Below, piece by piece: positions 7,127 through 13,825 of a stretch of 22,434 nucleotides of DNA (positions are counted from its first letter, which is position 1; each line of letters opens with the position of its first letter). Below the pieces are notes generated by a model, which saw nothing but the letters and a program-made list of their open reading frames with translations, was not told the DNA's origin and did not search any database. Location: the NCBI GenBank assembly GCA_964612085.1, contig CAZTCJ010000066.1, forward strand, positions 1-22,434, read 5' to 3'. The stretch comes from CAZTCJ01 sp964612085 (GTDB lineage: Bacteria > Pseudomonadota > Alphaproteobacteria > JAJFIK01). A program made the translations under genes and the position numbers.

Positions 7127-7576
7127 TCACCGTCCGGGCTCAGCCGGTTCCCATAGCTGGATCGGATTGCCTTCCGGATCGTCGAGACCGGCGAAACGGC
7201 CGTTCGGATAGATTTTCTCATCGACAGTCACAACGCTGCCTTTGGCCCGCAGATGCGCGACGAGCGCGTCAAGATCCCTGGTGCGGAAGTTCAGCGTGAA
7301 GCCTTTATCGACGTCCCCAAAACTGGTGGATGTTTTGGGGAATGGCGCAAACACCGTCGGGCCGGCCTCCTGCTGCCACGGGTCTTCTTCATAAGTGTCC
7401 GGGACAGGCTTGATCCCCAAATTCTCCCGGTACCAGGCGGCCAGGGCCTTGGGATCGTCTGCGCGGAAGAAAAAGCCGCCGAAGCCCGTGACTTGCGCAT
7501 GCTCGGGCGGCTGGGCTGATGCAGGAGCCAATGACAGCGCCACGGCAGCGGCGATCAGCACTCGAAAAGCCAGCAT
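7127..7576 (-). CDS. Exported VOC/glyoxalase-like protein
   Basis: This encodes 149 residues. A clear Sec signal peptide (MLAFRVLIAAAVALSLAPASA, cleavage after 21) is followed by a single VOC domain: TGFGGFFFRADDPKALAAWYRENLGI, GFTLNFRTRDLDALVAHL, and GRFAGLDDPEGNPIQLWEP. The final DPEGNPIQLWEP segment carries the usual metal-ligand glutamate/glutamine region. Most VOC proteins are cytoplasmic, so export is unusual. AAGGAG (7584-7589 on the complement) stands 7 nt before ATG 7576, a strong ribosome-binding site, but it is partly buried in a possible hairpin (7577-7622). The fibrillin-like gene begins 43 nt downstream, so the two exported proteins are probably made together. Confidence 0.88.
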   Translation of the reverse strand: MLAFRVLIAAAVALSLAPASAQPPEHAQVTGFGGFFFRADDPKALAAWYRENLGIKPVPDTYEEDPWQQEAGPTVFAPFPKTSTSFGDVDKGFTLNFRTRDLDALVAHLRAKGSVVTVDEKIYPNGRFAGLDDPEGNPIQLWEPAEPGR

Positions 7577-7622
7577 GGTCCGTCTCCTTCGTTTGCTTGA
7601 CGCTAGCCGAAAGAGACGGGCC
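7577..7622 (-). promoter_or_regulatory. Inverted repeat masking a ribosome-binding site (candidate)
   Basis: On the minus strand GGCCCGTCTC (7622-7613) can pair with GAGACGGACC (7586-7577), ten positions with one C/A mismatch and a 26-nt loop. The right arm includes the GAG of the AAGGAG site and runs up to the start codon of the exported VOC gene. It lies in the 65-nt gap after the DUF2490 gene, so it could reduce translation of the VOC gene, or just be the 3' hairpin of the upstream message. Confidence 0.4.
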
Positions 7623-7641
7623 GTGTGAAGCGCGAAGGCCG

Positions 7642-8325
7642 TTACAGGTTCACGAAGAACGCCAGGGACAGATTGTGGTTCACCTGGTGATCGTCCTGGC
7701 CGGGCACGTTGAGGATATTGTTGAGATAGCCCGCCTCGAAGCGGCCCCAGTCCGTCACCTGCAGGCCCGCGCCGACGAAAATACGGTTCTGGTCGAAGCC
7801 GTCCTGCTGGCCCCAGTCGGCGTCGTTGAGATTGATGAACAGCTCATCCCAGACCACCGCCGACCAGTCTCCGGCAATCGGGCGGCCCCAGCGGACGAAT
7901 TGGCGCAAGCGCCAGCCGGTTTCCACGCCAGTGTCCCGGAACCGCTGTTCGAGCCGCGTGCGCCCGGCGAAATTGCCGCCGAACAGATCCACTATGGGGT
8001 AGGTGGCCTGTTGCCAGACCCGGTTTTCTTCCACATTCGGCGCATCTTCCGAGCGGGACACCACCCGGGCATAGCCGACCCAGAGGTCGAGATTGTCGGT
8101 CGCGCGCCATCCCACGGCGGGCCGCAGGATCGAGACGCCGAGATCACTGGCATCGTCGCGGAAACGGGCATGGCCGTCGAACCAGACCAGAAAACGGGAG
8201 TCCTCTTGAACGGGCCCAGCGATGGCGATGGCGTTCCAGGCCTGGAAGTCACTTTCGACGTCTTCAGCAGCCGCTGCCGAGATAAAGGCGGCGGTTGCAA
8301 CAACAGCGGAGAAAAGCGCTCTCAT
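7642..8325 (-). CDS. DUF2490 outer-membrane beta-barrel protein
   Basis: This encodes 227 residues. A signal peptide (MRALFSAVVATAAFISAAAA) is followed by alternating aromatic/polar strands: DFQAWNAIAIAG, DSRFLVWFDGHARF, LGVSILRPAVGW, LDLWVGYARV, RLRQFVRW, and a C-terminal NHNLSLAFFVNL typical of barrel ends. The opening DFQAWN and the RTRLEQRFRD stretch (about residue 120) match DUF2490 proteins, which are predicted outer-membrane barrels of unknown role. ATG 8325 is preceded in frame by GTG 8328; neither has a good ribosome-binding site, which may mean leader-dependent control. The upstream 263-nt gap holds the repeated 17-nt motif. Confidence 0.87.
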   Translation of the reverse strand: MRALFSAVVATAAFISAAAAEDVESDFQAWNAIAIAGPVQEDSRFLVWFDGHARFRDDASDLGVSILRPAVGWRATDNLDLWVGYARVVSRSEDAPNVEENRVWQQATYPIVDLFGGNFAGRTRLEQRFRDTGVETGWRLRQFVRWGRPIAGDWSAVVWDELFINLNDADWGQQDGFDQNRIFVGAGLQVTDWGRFEAGYLNNILNVPGQDDHQVNHNLSLAFFVNL

Positions 8326-8331
8326 CACAGT

Positions 8332-8458
8332 GCGATACCTATCGATGGAAGGAATGGTGTGTCCTGAAAAGACAGTAATTTGCGAGTGCTATCGACGGAA
8401 CGGTTTTGTCTTGCGAGAGGAGAAAGCGTTCTCTATAGACGGCGAAACCTATCGATGC
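8332..8458. promoter_or_regulatory. Three direct copies of a 17-nt motif upstream of the DUF2490 gene
   Basis: Plus-strand copies are GCGATACCTATCGATGG (8332-8348), GCGAGTGCTATCGACGG (8382-8398) and GCGAAACCTATCGATGC (8442-8458), consensus GCGANWSCTATCGAYGS. They start 50 and 60 bp apart, in the same orientation. A partial copy, CTATAGACGG (8433-8442), abuts the third. The first copy lies only 6 nt upstream of the DUF2490 start codon. The rest of the gap (8459-8588) is AT-rich and includes a small inverted repeat CATAAT/ATTATG at 8521-8536. The arrangement looks like an operator array; the binding factor is unknown. Confidence 0.65.
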
Positions 8459-8588
8459 GCTCACCATAAGGGCTATTAAGCTATAAGGCAGAGCGGTTAA
8501 AAGCGCGTATCGTATTTGCGCATAATTTATATTATGGAAAATTATGAACGGTATCGGCGAGGGTTTCCGGCGCGTCCAACCAAAGCGT

Positions 8589-10364
8589 CTAACGTGACGG
8601 GTCCTGGCCCCTGATCGCGTTCACGATCTCAGGCTCAGTCCAATAGTCCATGTGGTGACGTGCGGGATTGCCCATGACGAGCGTGTTCTCGGCCGCGGGG
8701 ACCGGTCCGGCGACGAAATCCGTCGGCCGGTACAGGTTTTCCCAGGCGCCGTTTTCAGCGGCAGCGACCGGAACCGGGATCTTGAGGAAGCGGCCATAAA
8801 GACTCTCGATCGGCGATCCCAAGGTGACCATGCGCCCGGTAAAAGCCGCATCGTCCCGCACCATGTCCGCGGCGATGACACTGCCCTGGCTGTAGCCGAC
8901 CAGCCCGCTCGCCGGGCAGCCCTGTTCGATCAGATAATCGATGAGTTTACGGGCGCGCTCGCGGATCGGCCGGGCGCTCGAGGACGGATAGTCTGGAGGG
9001 AGAATATAAAACACGATGTCGCCCGTGACCCGGAGCGCGTAGCGGACCGCCTGGAGCAAGGTCCCCATGAGCAGCAGCACCAAGGTTACCGCGCCAAGGA
9101 TATAAAGAAAGAGCCACAGGTTCACACGCTCTTGTCCGGTATAGGCTTGCCGTCCGGTCCAAATGGTCATCCGGTCGGCATCGAACAGCAAAGCCAAACC
9201 GATCAGGCTAATGACCAAAAGGACAATGGGCGTCAGAACCAGGCTGAACGCAATCCGATCCTGGAACAGCGTGCCCGACGGACGCGGCAATTTCTCCCGC
9301 AGCGGCGCCTCATCATCCCCATAGACCTCGATGTCGTCATAAGGCCTCAAGGACAAAAAGAACGGCACAAGCGGCCACGCCAGCAGCACGACCGCGATCA
9401 CGCTGCCGATCACCTGCAAGGTCATGCGGTCCACATAGCCCGGCAGATGATTGGCCGGATTCTGAAACACCATGACCCATTCCATGAACCGGCTGTCGAG
9501 GCCCAACACGTGAACGAAGAGCAGATAATGAAAAAGGAACACCAGGAACGTCAGGGCCAGCATCAAGATCCACGGCAGATACAGGCTCGCCAGACGCACG
9601 CTATACGGCAAGACCGTGCGTAATTTATCCCCGCGCGCCAGAAGACCGCTCCAGATCAGCATGCGAAGGAACAGTTCCACGCCCGTCGCCAGGATCAACA
9701 CGACCCCGACGATCTGATGGACTTCGAAGATCAGTGTGGTGATCTGAACATAGCGCGGCACGGCCTCTGGCTGAACGATCAGATAAGCGCCAAGCGCCCC
9801 GTAAAGGACGGCCCAGACGAAGCCGATTCCGCATCGCCGGTCGGCCTGTTGGGAAAAATAAACGGCTCCGAAGGTGATAAAGGCCAAAAGGCCGACCGCC
9901 AGCCCTTGAGCCCATGGCGCTTCCAGAACGCTCATGTAGAGACCGATGATCGGCAGGCCGAAGATCCAAAGCCCAAACGTCGCGACATAAAACACGAAGA
10001 CCTGGGCCGCATAACTCGGCGGCGTCACCTCGGGCGGCGCCGGCCGCCATCCGGATGCGCCGATCTGAATGAGCGACAGAAACAATCGGATGAAAAAGCG
10101 GATGGTGCTGCCCAGGCCGGTCGCGGGCTCGCGGATATCCTTCCAATTGACTTCAAACAGGCGCGCGATCGTCGGATGGCCGTCCAAGGTCAGTTTCGCG
10201 TAGCGGTCATCGCCAATCGCAATCGTGTCAGCCTGAGGTGTGAAGTCGTCTCGGAGCTTGAGCCCCTCCGCGATCTCCGCCAGCAACTGACCCGGTTCCG
10301 GCCCGCCGACGCCATGAACGGCAATGACCGTCTCGCGGCTGTCTTCACTCGGTGCTGTGCTCAA
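8589..10364 (-). CDS. Polytopic membrane alpha/beta-hydrolase-like protein
   Basis: This encodes 591 residues. The N terminus has a hydrolase first strand and oxyanion-type loop, TVIAVHGVGGPEPG (12-25). About nine hydrophobic segments follow (about 88-103, 118-146, 155-170, 180-197, 208-235, 258-287, 314-338, 371-394, 416-439). Only then comes the nucleophile elbow VGYSQGS (489-495, Ser492), followed by TLGSPIESLYG (514-524), a candidate acid in YRPTDF (Asp549) and candidate base His570/His571 in ARHHMDYW. The hydrolase fold thus appears to be interrupted by a membrane domain. An esterase or lipase working at the inner membrane is likely; the substrate is unknown. ATG 10364 follows GGAG. The gene comes 85 nt after the MBL hydrolase gene on the same strand. 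Confidence 0.8.
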   Translation of the reverse strand: MSTAPSEDSRETVIAVHGVGGPEPGQLLAEIAEGLKLRDDFTPQADTIAIGDDRYAKLTLDGHPTIARLFEVNWKDIREPATGLGSTIRFFIRLFLSLIQIGASGWRPAPPEVTPPSYAAQVFVFYVATFGLWIFGLPIIGLYMSVLEAPWAQGLAVGLLAFITFGAVYFSQQADRRCGIGFVWAVLYGALGAYLIVQPEAVPRYVQITTLIFEVHQIVGVVLILATGVELFLRMLIWSGLLARGDKLRTVLPYSVRLASLYLPWILMLALTFLVFLFHYLLFVHVLGLDSRFMEWVMVFQNPANHLPGYVDRMTLQVIGSVIAVVLLAWPLVPFFLSLRPYDDIEVYGDDEAPLREKLPRPSGTLFQDRIAFSLVLTPIVLLVISLIGLALLFDADRMTIWTGRQAYTGQERVNLWLFLYILGAVTLVLLLMGTLLQAVRYALRVTGDIVFYILPPDYPSSSARPIRERARKLIDYLIEQGCPASGLVGYSQGSVIAADMVRDDAAFTGRMVTLGSPIESLYGRFLKIPVPVAAAENGAWENLYRPTDFVAGPVPAAENTLVMGNPARHHMDYWTEPEIVNAIRGQDPSR

Positions 10365-10449
10365 GGCTCCGGTCCCCTGTTCGCATGCCCTTGGTGCTTT
10401 GGAGGCGAACTGTGCGGGACTTTAGGGCGTTTGTCATGCGCGCGGACGG

Positions 10450-11268
10450 TCACTCGACCGGGAAGGTCAGCACCATGCCGTCATGGGCCGGGATCACATG
10501 GCCCGGCACATAGGCTTTGAGGGCCTCGTAGTCCAGATAGATGTGGAGATTGGTCAGGACGCCCCGCGCCACGCCCATGCGGTCGAACCAGGAGAGCGTC
10601 TGGTTCACATGGGAATGGGTCGGATGGGGATCCCAGCGGATGGCGTCGCAGATCCAGCAGTCGAGCCCTTCGAGCCGCGCGAAACTGTCGTCCGGCACTT
10701 TCAGAACATCGGGCGAATAGGCCACCGGTCCGAAGCGGAACCCGAGCGAACGGATGGTGCCGTGGTCCAGATCGAACGGCAGAACCGGCAGCGGTCCGCC
10801 GGGCCCGTCGATCGCGAAGGCCGGATAGGGCTCTTCCATGATCCGATGATCGAGGATCGGCGGATAGGCCCGGCGCTCGCCCGTGTCGAAACAGAAAGAG
10901 AACCGCGTCATCAGCGTGCCGGCGGTCTGGCGGCTCAGATAGGTCAGGATCGGCTTGCGCATGGCATAAGCAATATGGCGCAGATCGTCGATGCCGTGGG
11001 TCTGGTCCGCGTGATCGTGGGTGTAGACCACCGCATCGAGGCGCGTGACATTGGCGCTCAGAAACTGTTCGCGCAGATCGGGCGATGAGTCGATCAGCAC
11101 CGTGGTCCACGGGCCGTCCTCAGGGCCGATCTCCACCAGGATCGAGGAGCGGCGGCGGCGGTTCAGCGGATTGGCCGGATCGCAGTCGCCCCAATCGTTG
11201 CCGATCTTCGGCACGCCGCTCGAAGAGCCGCAGCCCAGAATGGTGACTTTCAGGACCCGGCCCGTCAT
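10450..11268 (-). CDS. MBL-fold metallohydrolase, PhnP-like
   Basis: This 272-residue protein is of the metallo-beta-lactamase fold, most like PhnP-type phosphodiesterases. The N terminus has ILGCGSSSGVPKIGNDWGDC (10-29), typical of this branch. The metal motif reads THDHADQTHG (83-92): H84, H86 and D88 are in place but residue 89 is Gln where the canonical HxHxDH has His. Further ligands are likely in CDAIRWDPHPTHSH and in the final VIPAHDG. The gene customarily follows tatD in alphaproteobacteria, and here its ATG overlaps the tatD stop (ATGA, 11265-11268). The substrate is unknown; a cyclic or small-molecule phosphodiester is a reasonable guess. Confidence 0.9.
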   Translation of the reverse strand: MTGRVLKVTILGCGSSSGVPKIGNDWGDCDPANPLNRRRRSSILVEIGPEDGPWTTVLIDSSPDLREQFLSANVTRLDAVVYTHDHADQTHGIDDLRHIAYAMRKPILTYLSRQTAGTLMTRFSFCFDTGERRAYPPILDHRIMEEPYPAFAIDGPGGPLPVLPFDLDHGTIRSLGFRFGPVAYSPDVLKVPDDSFARLEGLDCWICDAIRWDPHPTHSHVNQTLSWFDRMGVARGVLTNLHIYLDYEALKAYVPGHVIPAHDGMVLTFPVE

Positions 11269-12047
11269 GAGGGCCGCGCCGCTTTGGTGAACAGGCGGAA
11301 GAAATTCTCCGTGGTCGTCTCTGCCGTCCGCTCCTCGGACCAGCCGCGCACTTGCGCCAGTTTCCTGGCCGTATGAGCCACGAAAGCGGGCTCGTTGCGC
11401 TTGCCGCGTTTCGGGGCCGGCGCCAGATAGGGCGCGTCGGTCTCCACCAGCAGACGGTCTTCAGGGACTTGGCCTGCGATCTCGCGCAGCTCCTCGGATT
11501 TGTTGAAGGTCAGAATGCCGGAAAAGGAAATGTAAAGCCCAAGGTCGATGGCGGCGCGGGCGAGGCCGGGACCGGACGAGAAACAATGGAGCAGGCCGGT
11601 AAAGGCGCCCTCCTCCATCTCTTCGCGCAGGATCTTTGCGGTGTCTTCCTCCGCGTCCCGCGTATGGACGATCACCGGCAGACCGGTCTCGCGGGCCGCC
11701 TTGATATGGGTGCGGAAGCTCGCCGCCTGAACATCCCTCGGGCTGCGGTCGTAATAATAATCGAGGCCCGTCTCGCCGATGCCGATGACCTTGGGATGGC
11801 TTGCCAGCTCGATCAGCCGCTCCGCCGGAACGCGCTCTTCCTCCGCCACATGGTGCGGATGAACGCCTAGCGAACACCAGATGTGATCATGGTCTTCCGC
11901 CACGCCGCGCACGGCCTCGAAGGTGGACATCTTGGTGCTGATGGTCACCATGGTGCCGACACCGGCGTCCGCCGCGCGGGCCAGCACGCCGTCCCTATCT
12001 TCGGCGAGATCCGGAAAATCCAGATGGCAATGGCTGTCGACGCGCAT
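11265..12047 (-). CDS. tatD: TatD family metal-dependent hydrolase
   Basis: This 260-residue TIM-barrel protein belongs to the TatD DNase family, with 3'-5' exonuclease and repair functions reported in other bacteria. Metal and active-site motifs are complete: DSHCHLD (4-10, H6 and H8), GETGLDYYYD (91-100, E92), VIVHTRDA (125-132, H128), LLHCFSSG (152-159, H154) and VETDAPYLAP (201-210, D204). It is co-transcribed with holB, 16 nt downstream of its stop, and overlaps the MBL gene. In many relatives metG lies between holB and tatD; it is absent here. Confidence 0.95.
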   Translation of the reverse strand: MRVDSHCHLDFPDLAEDRDGVLARAADAGVGTMVTISTKMSTFEAVRGVAEDHDHIWCSLGVHPHHVAEEERVPAERLIELASHPKVIGIGETGLDYYYDRSPRDVQAASFRTHIKAARETGLPVIVHTRDAEEDTAKILREEMEEGAFTGLLHCFSSGPGLARAAIDLGLYISFSGILTFNKSEELREIAGQVPEDRLLVETDAPYLAPAPKRGKRNEPAFVAHTARKLAQVRGWSEERTAETTTENFFRLFTKAARPS

Positions 12048-12063
12048 GTGCGTGATCCGGTGA

Positions 12064-13182
12064 TCAGCCCCGGGCCGCGGCCTGGAGCGTGAAAAAAGCG
12101 GTCAGGACGAGCTGTTTGCGGTCCAGATTGAGCGCCGTGCCTTGAGCGAAGGACGCGGCGATCTTGTCCCATGCCCCGGTCCAGGCATCAAGAGGCCGGG
12201 ACGCCGCAAGGGCGTGGATCTGCGCCCCGTCGCCCTCGATCACATCGGCGGGCGCCCGGTCCGTGGCGCTGGCGCGGATCAAGCGGGCGAACCAGACTTC
12301 CATGAGCGCGCTCATGGTCTCGAAGGCAGCTTCGCGCCCGCGCCCGCCCACCTTGTCGGCGAAACCGTGGAGTGCGGGCGCATCGACGGCAGGCAAGCGG
12401 CCGAGCAGATGGACCAGGGTGCGGTAGAGCGCGAGCCCGTCGCCTTTCGCCAGGTCGAGCGCCCGGCCCGCGCTGCCGTCGGCGAGCCGCACGATGGCGT
12501 TCCGGTCTTCCGGATCCAGACGAACATCTTGCGCCTCGAACACGCGGCCCAAGGCATCTTCACCGAGCGGATTGAGCGTCAGCCTGCGGCAGCGCGACCG
12601 GATCGTCGGCAACAGGCGCGCGGGCGCATGGGCCACCAACAGCAAAAGCGCGCGCGGCGGCGGTTCTTCGAGAACCTTGAGAAGCGCGTTGGCGGCATTG
12701 CGGTTCATGTCGTCAACGCTGTCGATAATGGCGACGCGCCAGCCGCCATCGCCCGCATGATGGGCGAAACTGTTCTGTAGACGGCGCACTTCGTCCACCG
12801 TCAGGACGGTCATCAGCCGTTTCTTGGTGGCGTCGTATGGGCGGCGCAGCACCACCAGATCCGGATGGGCGCCGCTGGCGATGCGCCGGGCCGCCGGATG
12901 CTCCGCATCCACCTCAAGGCTCGCAGGCAGACCCGGCCCATTGCCATGGGCCAGCATGGCGCGGGCGAAGCGGTAGGCGAGTGTCGCCTTGCCGATACCC
13001 TCGGGCCCGCCGATCAGCCAGGCATGGGGCAGTTTGCCCGTTCGCAGCGTCTCGAGAATGGTCCGTTCGGCGCCGTCATGACCGAACAGGCTCAAGGTCC
13101 CGCGCGGATGGGGCAGATCGCCCCGGCGGTCCGCTTCCGGCGTTTCCGGCGCCTCGTCAACGGGTTTGCTGCGGCGGGCCAT
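12064..13182 (-). CDS. holB: DNA polymerase III subunit delta prime
   Basis: This encodes 372 residues from ATG 13182, preceded by GGAG 8 nt upstream; the frame is open further but that part lies within tmk. Delta prime is the stator of the clamp loader that places the beta sliding clamp on DNA. Seen: FGHDGAERTILETLRTGKLPHAWLIGG (33-59) with P-loop GPEGIGKAT (59-67), the NANALLKVLEEPP box (about 164-175) and the sensor-like SRC motif (196-198). The Cys4 zinc module of the enterobacterial protein is missing (the only cysteine is in SRC). It overlaps the end of tmk by 26 bp. The N-terminal 25 residues form a charged, Pro-rich tail. Confidence 0.92.
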   Translation of the reverse strand: MARRSKPVDEAPETPEADRRGDLPHPRGTLSLFGHDGAERTILETLRTGKLPHAWLIGGPEGIGKATLAYRFARAMLAHGNGPGLPASLEVDAEHPAARRIASGAHPDLVVLRRPYDATKKRLMTVLTVDEVRRLQNSFAHHAGDGGWRVAIIDSVDDMNRNAANALLKVLEEPPPRALLLLVAHAPARLLPTIRSRCRRLTLNPLGEDALGRVFEAQDVRLDPEDRNAIVRLADGSAGRALDLAKGDGLALYRTLVHLLGRLPAVDAPALHGFADKVGGRGREAAFETMSALMEVWFARLIRASATDRAPADVIEGDGAQIHALAASRPLDAWTGAWDKIAASFAQGTALNLDRKQLVLTAFFTLQAAARG

Positions 13183-13825
13183 CGCTGGTCTCCAAGAGGC
13201 GTGTTCTGACGGCATCCCAGACGCTGCGCGCCACACTATCCGGGTCCTGAGCGGCATCGATGACCACGCAGCGGCCGGGCTCGGCCCTGGCGATGGTCAG
13301 AAAGCCATGCCGCAGACGGTCATGAAAGCTCTTGTTCATGCGCTCGAACCGGTCTTCGCCGCCTGCCCGCCGTTCCGCGCGCGCCAGCCCGGCCTCCGCC
13401 GGCAGATCGAAGATCACAGTGAGATCCGGAACGGTGTCACCGACGGCAAGGCGGTTGGCCTGGGCCACCTGATCGAGATCGAGCCCATGGCCGTAACCCT
13501 GATAGGCGGTGGTCGAATCCATGAAGCGATCGCAGATCACCCAGGCATTGTCTTTCAGCGCGGGCCGGATGGTGCGCTCCAGATGATCGGCGCGGGCGGC
13601 TGCCATGAGCAGGAGTTCTGTCATGGGCGTCCAGCGTTCCGGCGGACCGTTGACGAGCAGCTTGCGGATCTCCTCCGCCCCCGGCGCGCCGCCCGGTTCG
13701 CGGGTCTGCACCACGGCGAGATCGAGCGCGCGCAGGCGCTCTGCCAGCAGACGGCCTTGAGTGGACTTGCCCGCCCCCTCGCCGCCTTCCAGCGTGATGA
13801 ACCGTCCGCGCGCCGCGCCGGTCAC
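13157..13825 (-). CDS. tmk: Thymidylate kinase
   Basis: Thymidylate kinase phosphorylates dTMP to dTDP for DNA synthesis. Of 222 residues, the P-loop is GGEGAGKST (14-22), followed by the dTMP-binding TREPGG (41-46), CDRFMDSTTAYQGYG (98-112) and a LID segment rich in Arg (ARAERRAGGEDRFERM, from about residue 147). The P-loop lacks an arginine and the LID carries them, as in the E. coli-type enzyme. Translation starts at GTG 13825, which overlaps the carboxypeptidase stop as GTGA (13822-13825). The 3' end overlaps holB by 26 bp, so dac, tmk and holB are tightly coupled. Confidence 0.96.
   Translation of the reverse strand: MTGAARGRFITLEGGEGAGKSTQGRLLAERLRALDLAVVQTREPGGAPGAEEIRKLLVNGPPERWTPMTELLLMAAARADHLERTIRPALKDNAWVICDRFMDSTTAYQGYGHGLDLDQVAQANRLAVGDTVPDLTVIFDLPAEAGLARAERRAGGEDRFERMNKSFHDRLRHGFLTIARAEPGRCVVIDAAQDPDSVARSVWDAVRTRLLETSDGPPQQTR

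Noticed and set aside
8345..8479. Possible 44-residue cysteine-containing small protein on the plus strand (four Cys, ending CAHHKGY)
   Set aside because: There is no usable ribosome-binding site, codon use is unlike neighbouring genes, and the frame runs through the repeated 17-nt motif, which explains its repeated YR residues. It is treated as regulatory DNA.
8521..8536. CATAAT/ATTATG inverted repeat as a terminator of the membrane hydrolase gene
   Set aside because: The stem is AT-only apart from one pair, too weak for an intrinsic terminator; noted only as part of the regulatory gap.
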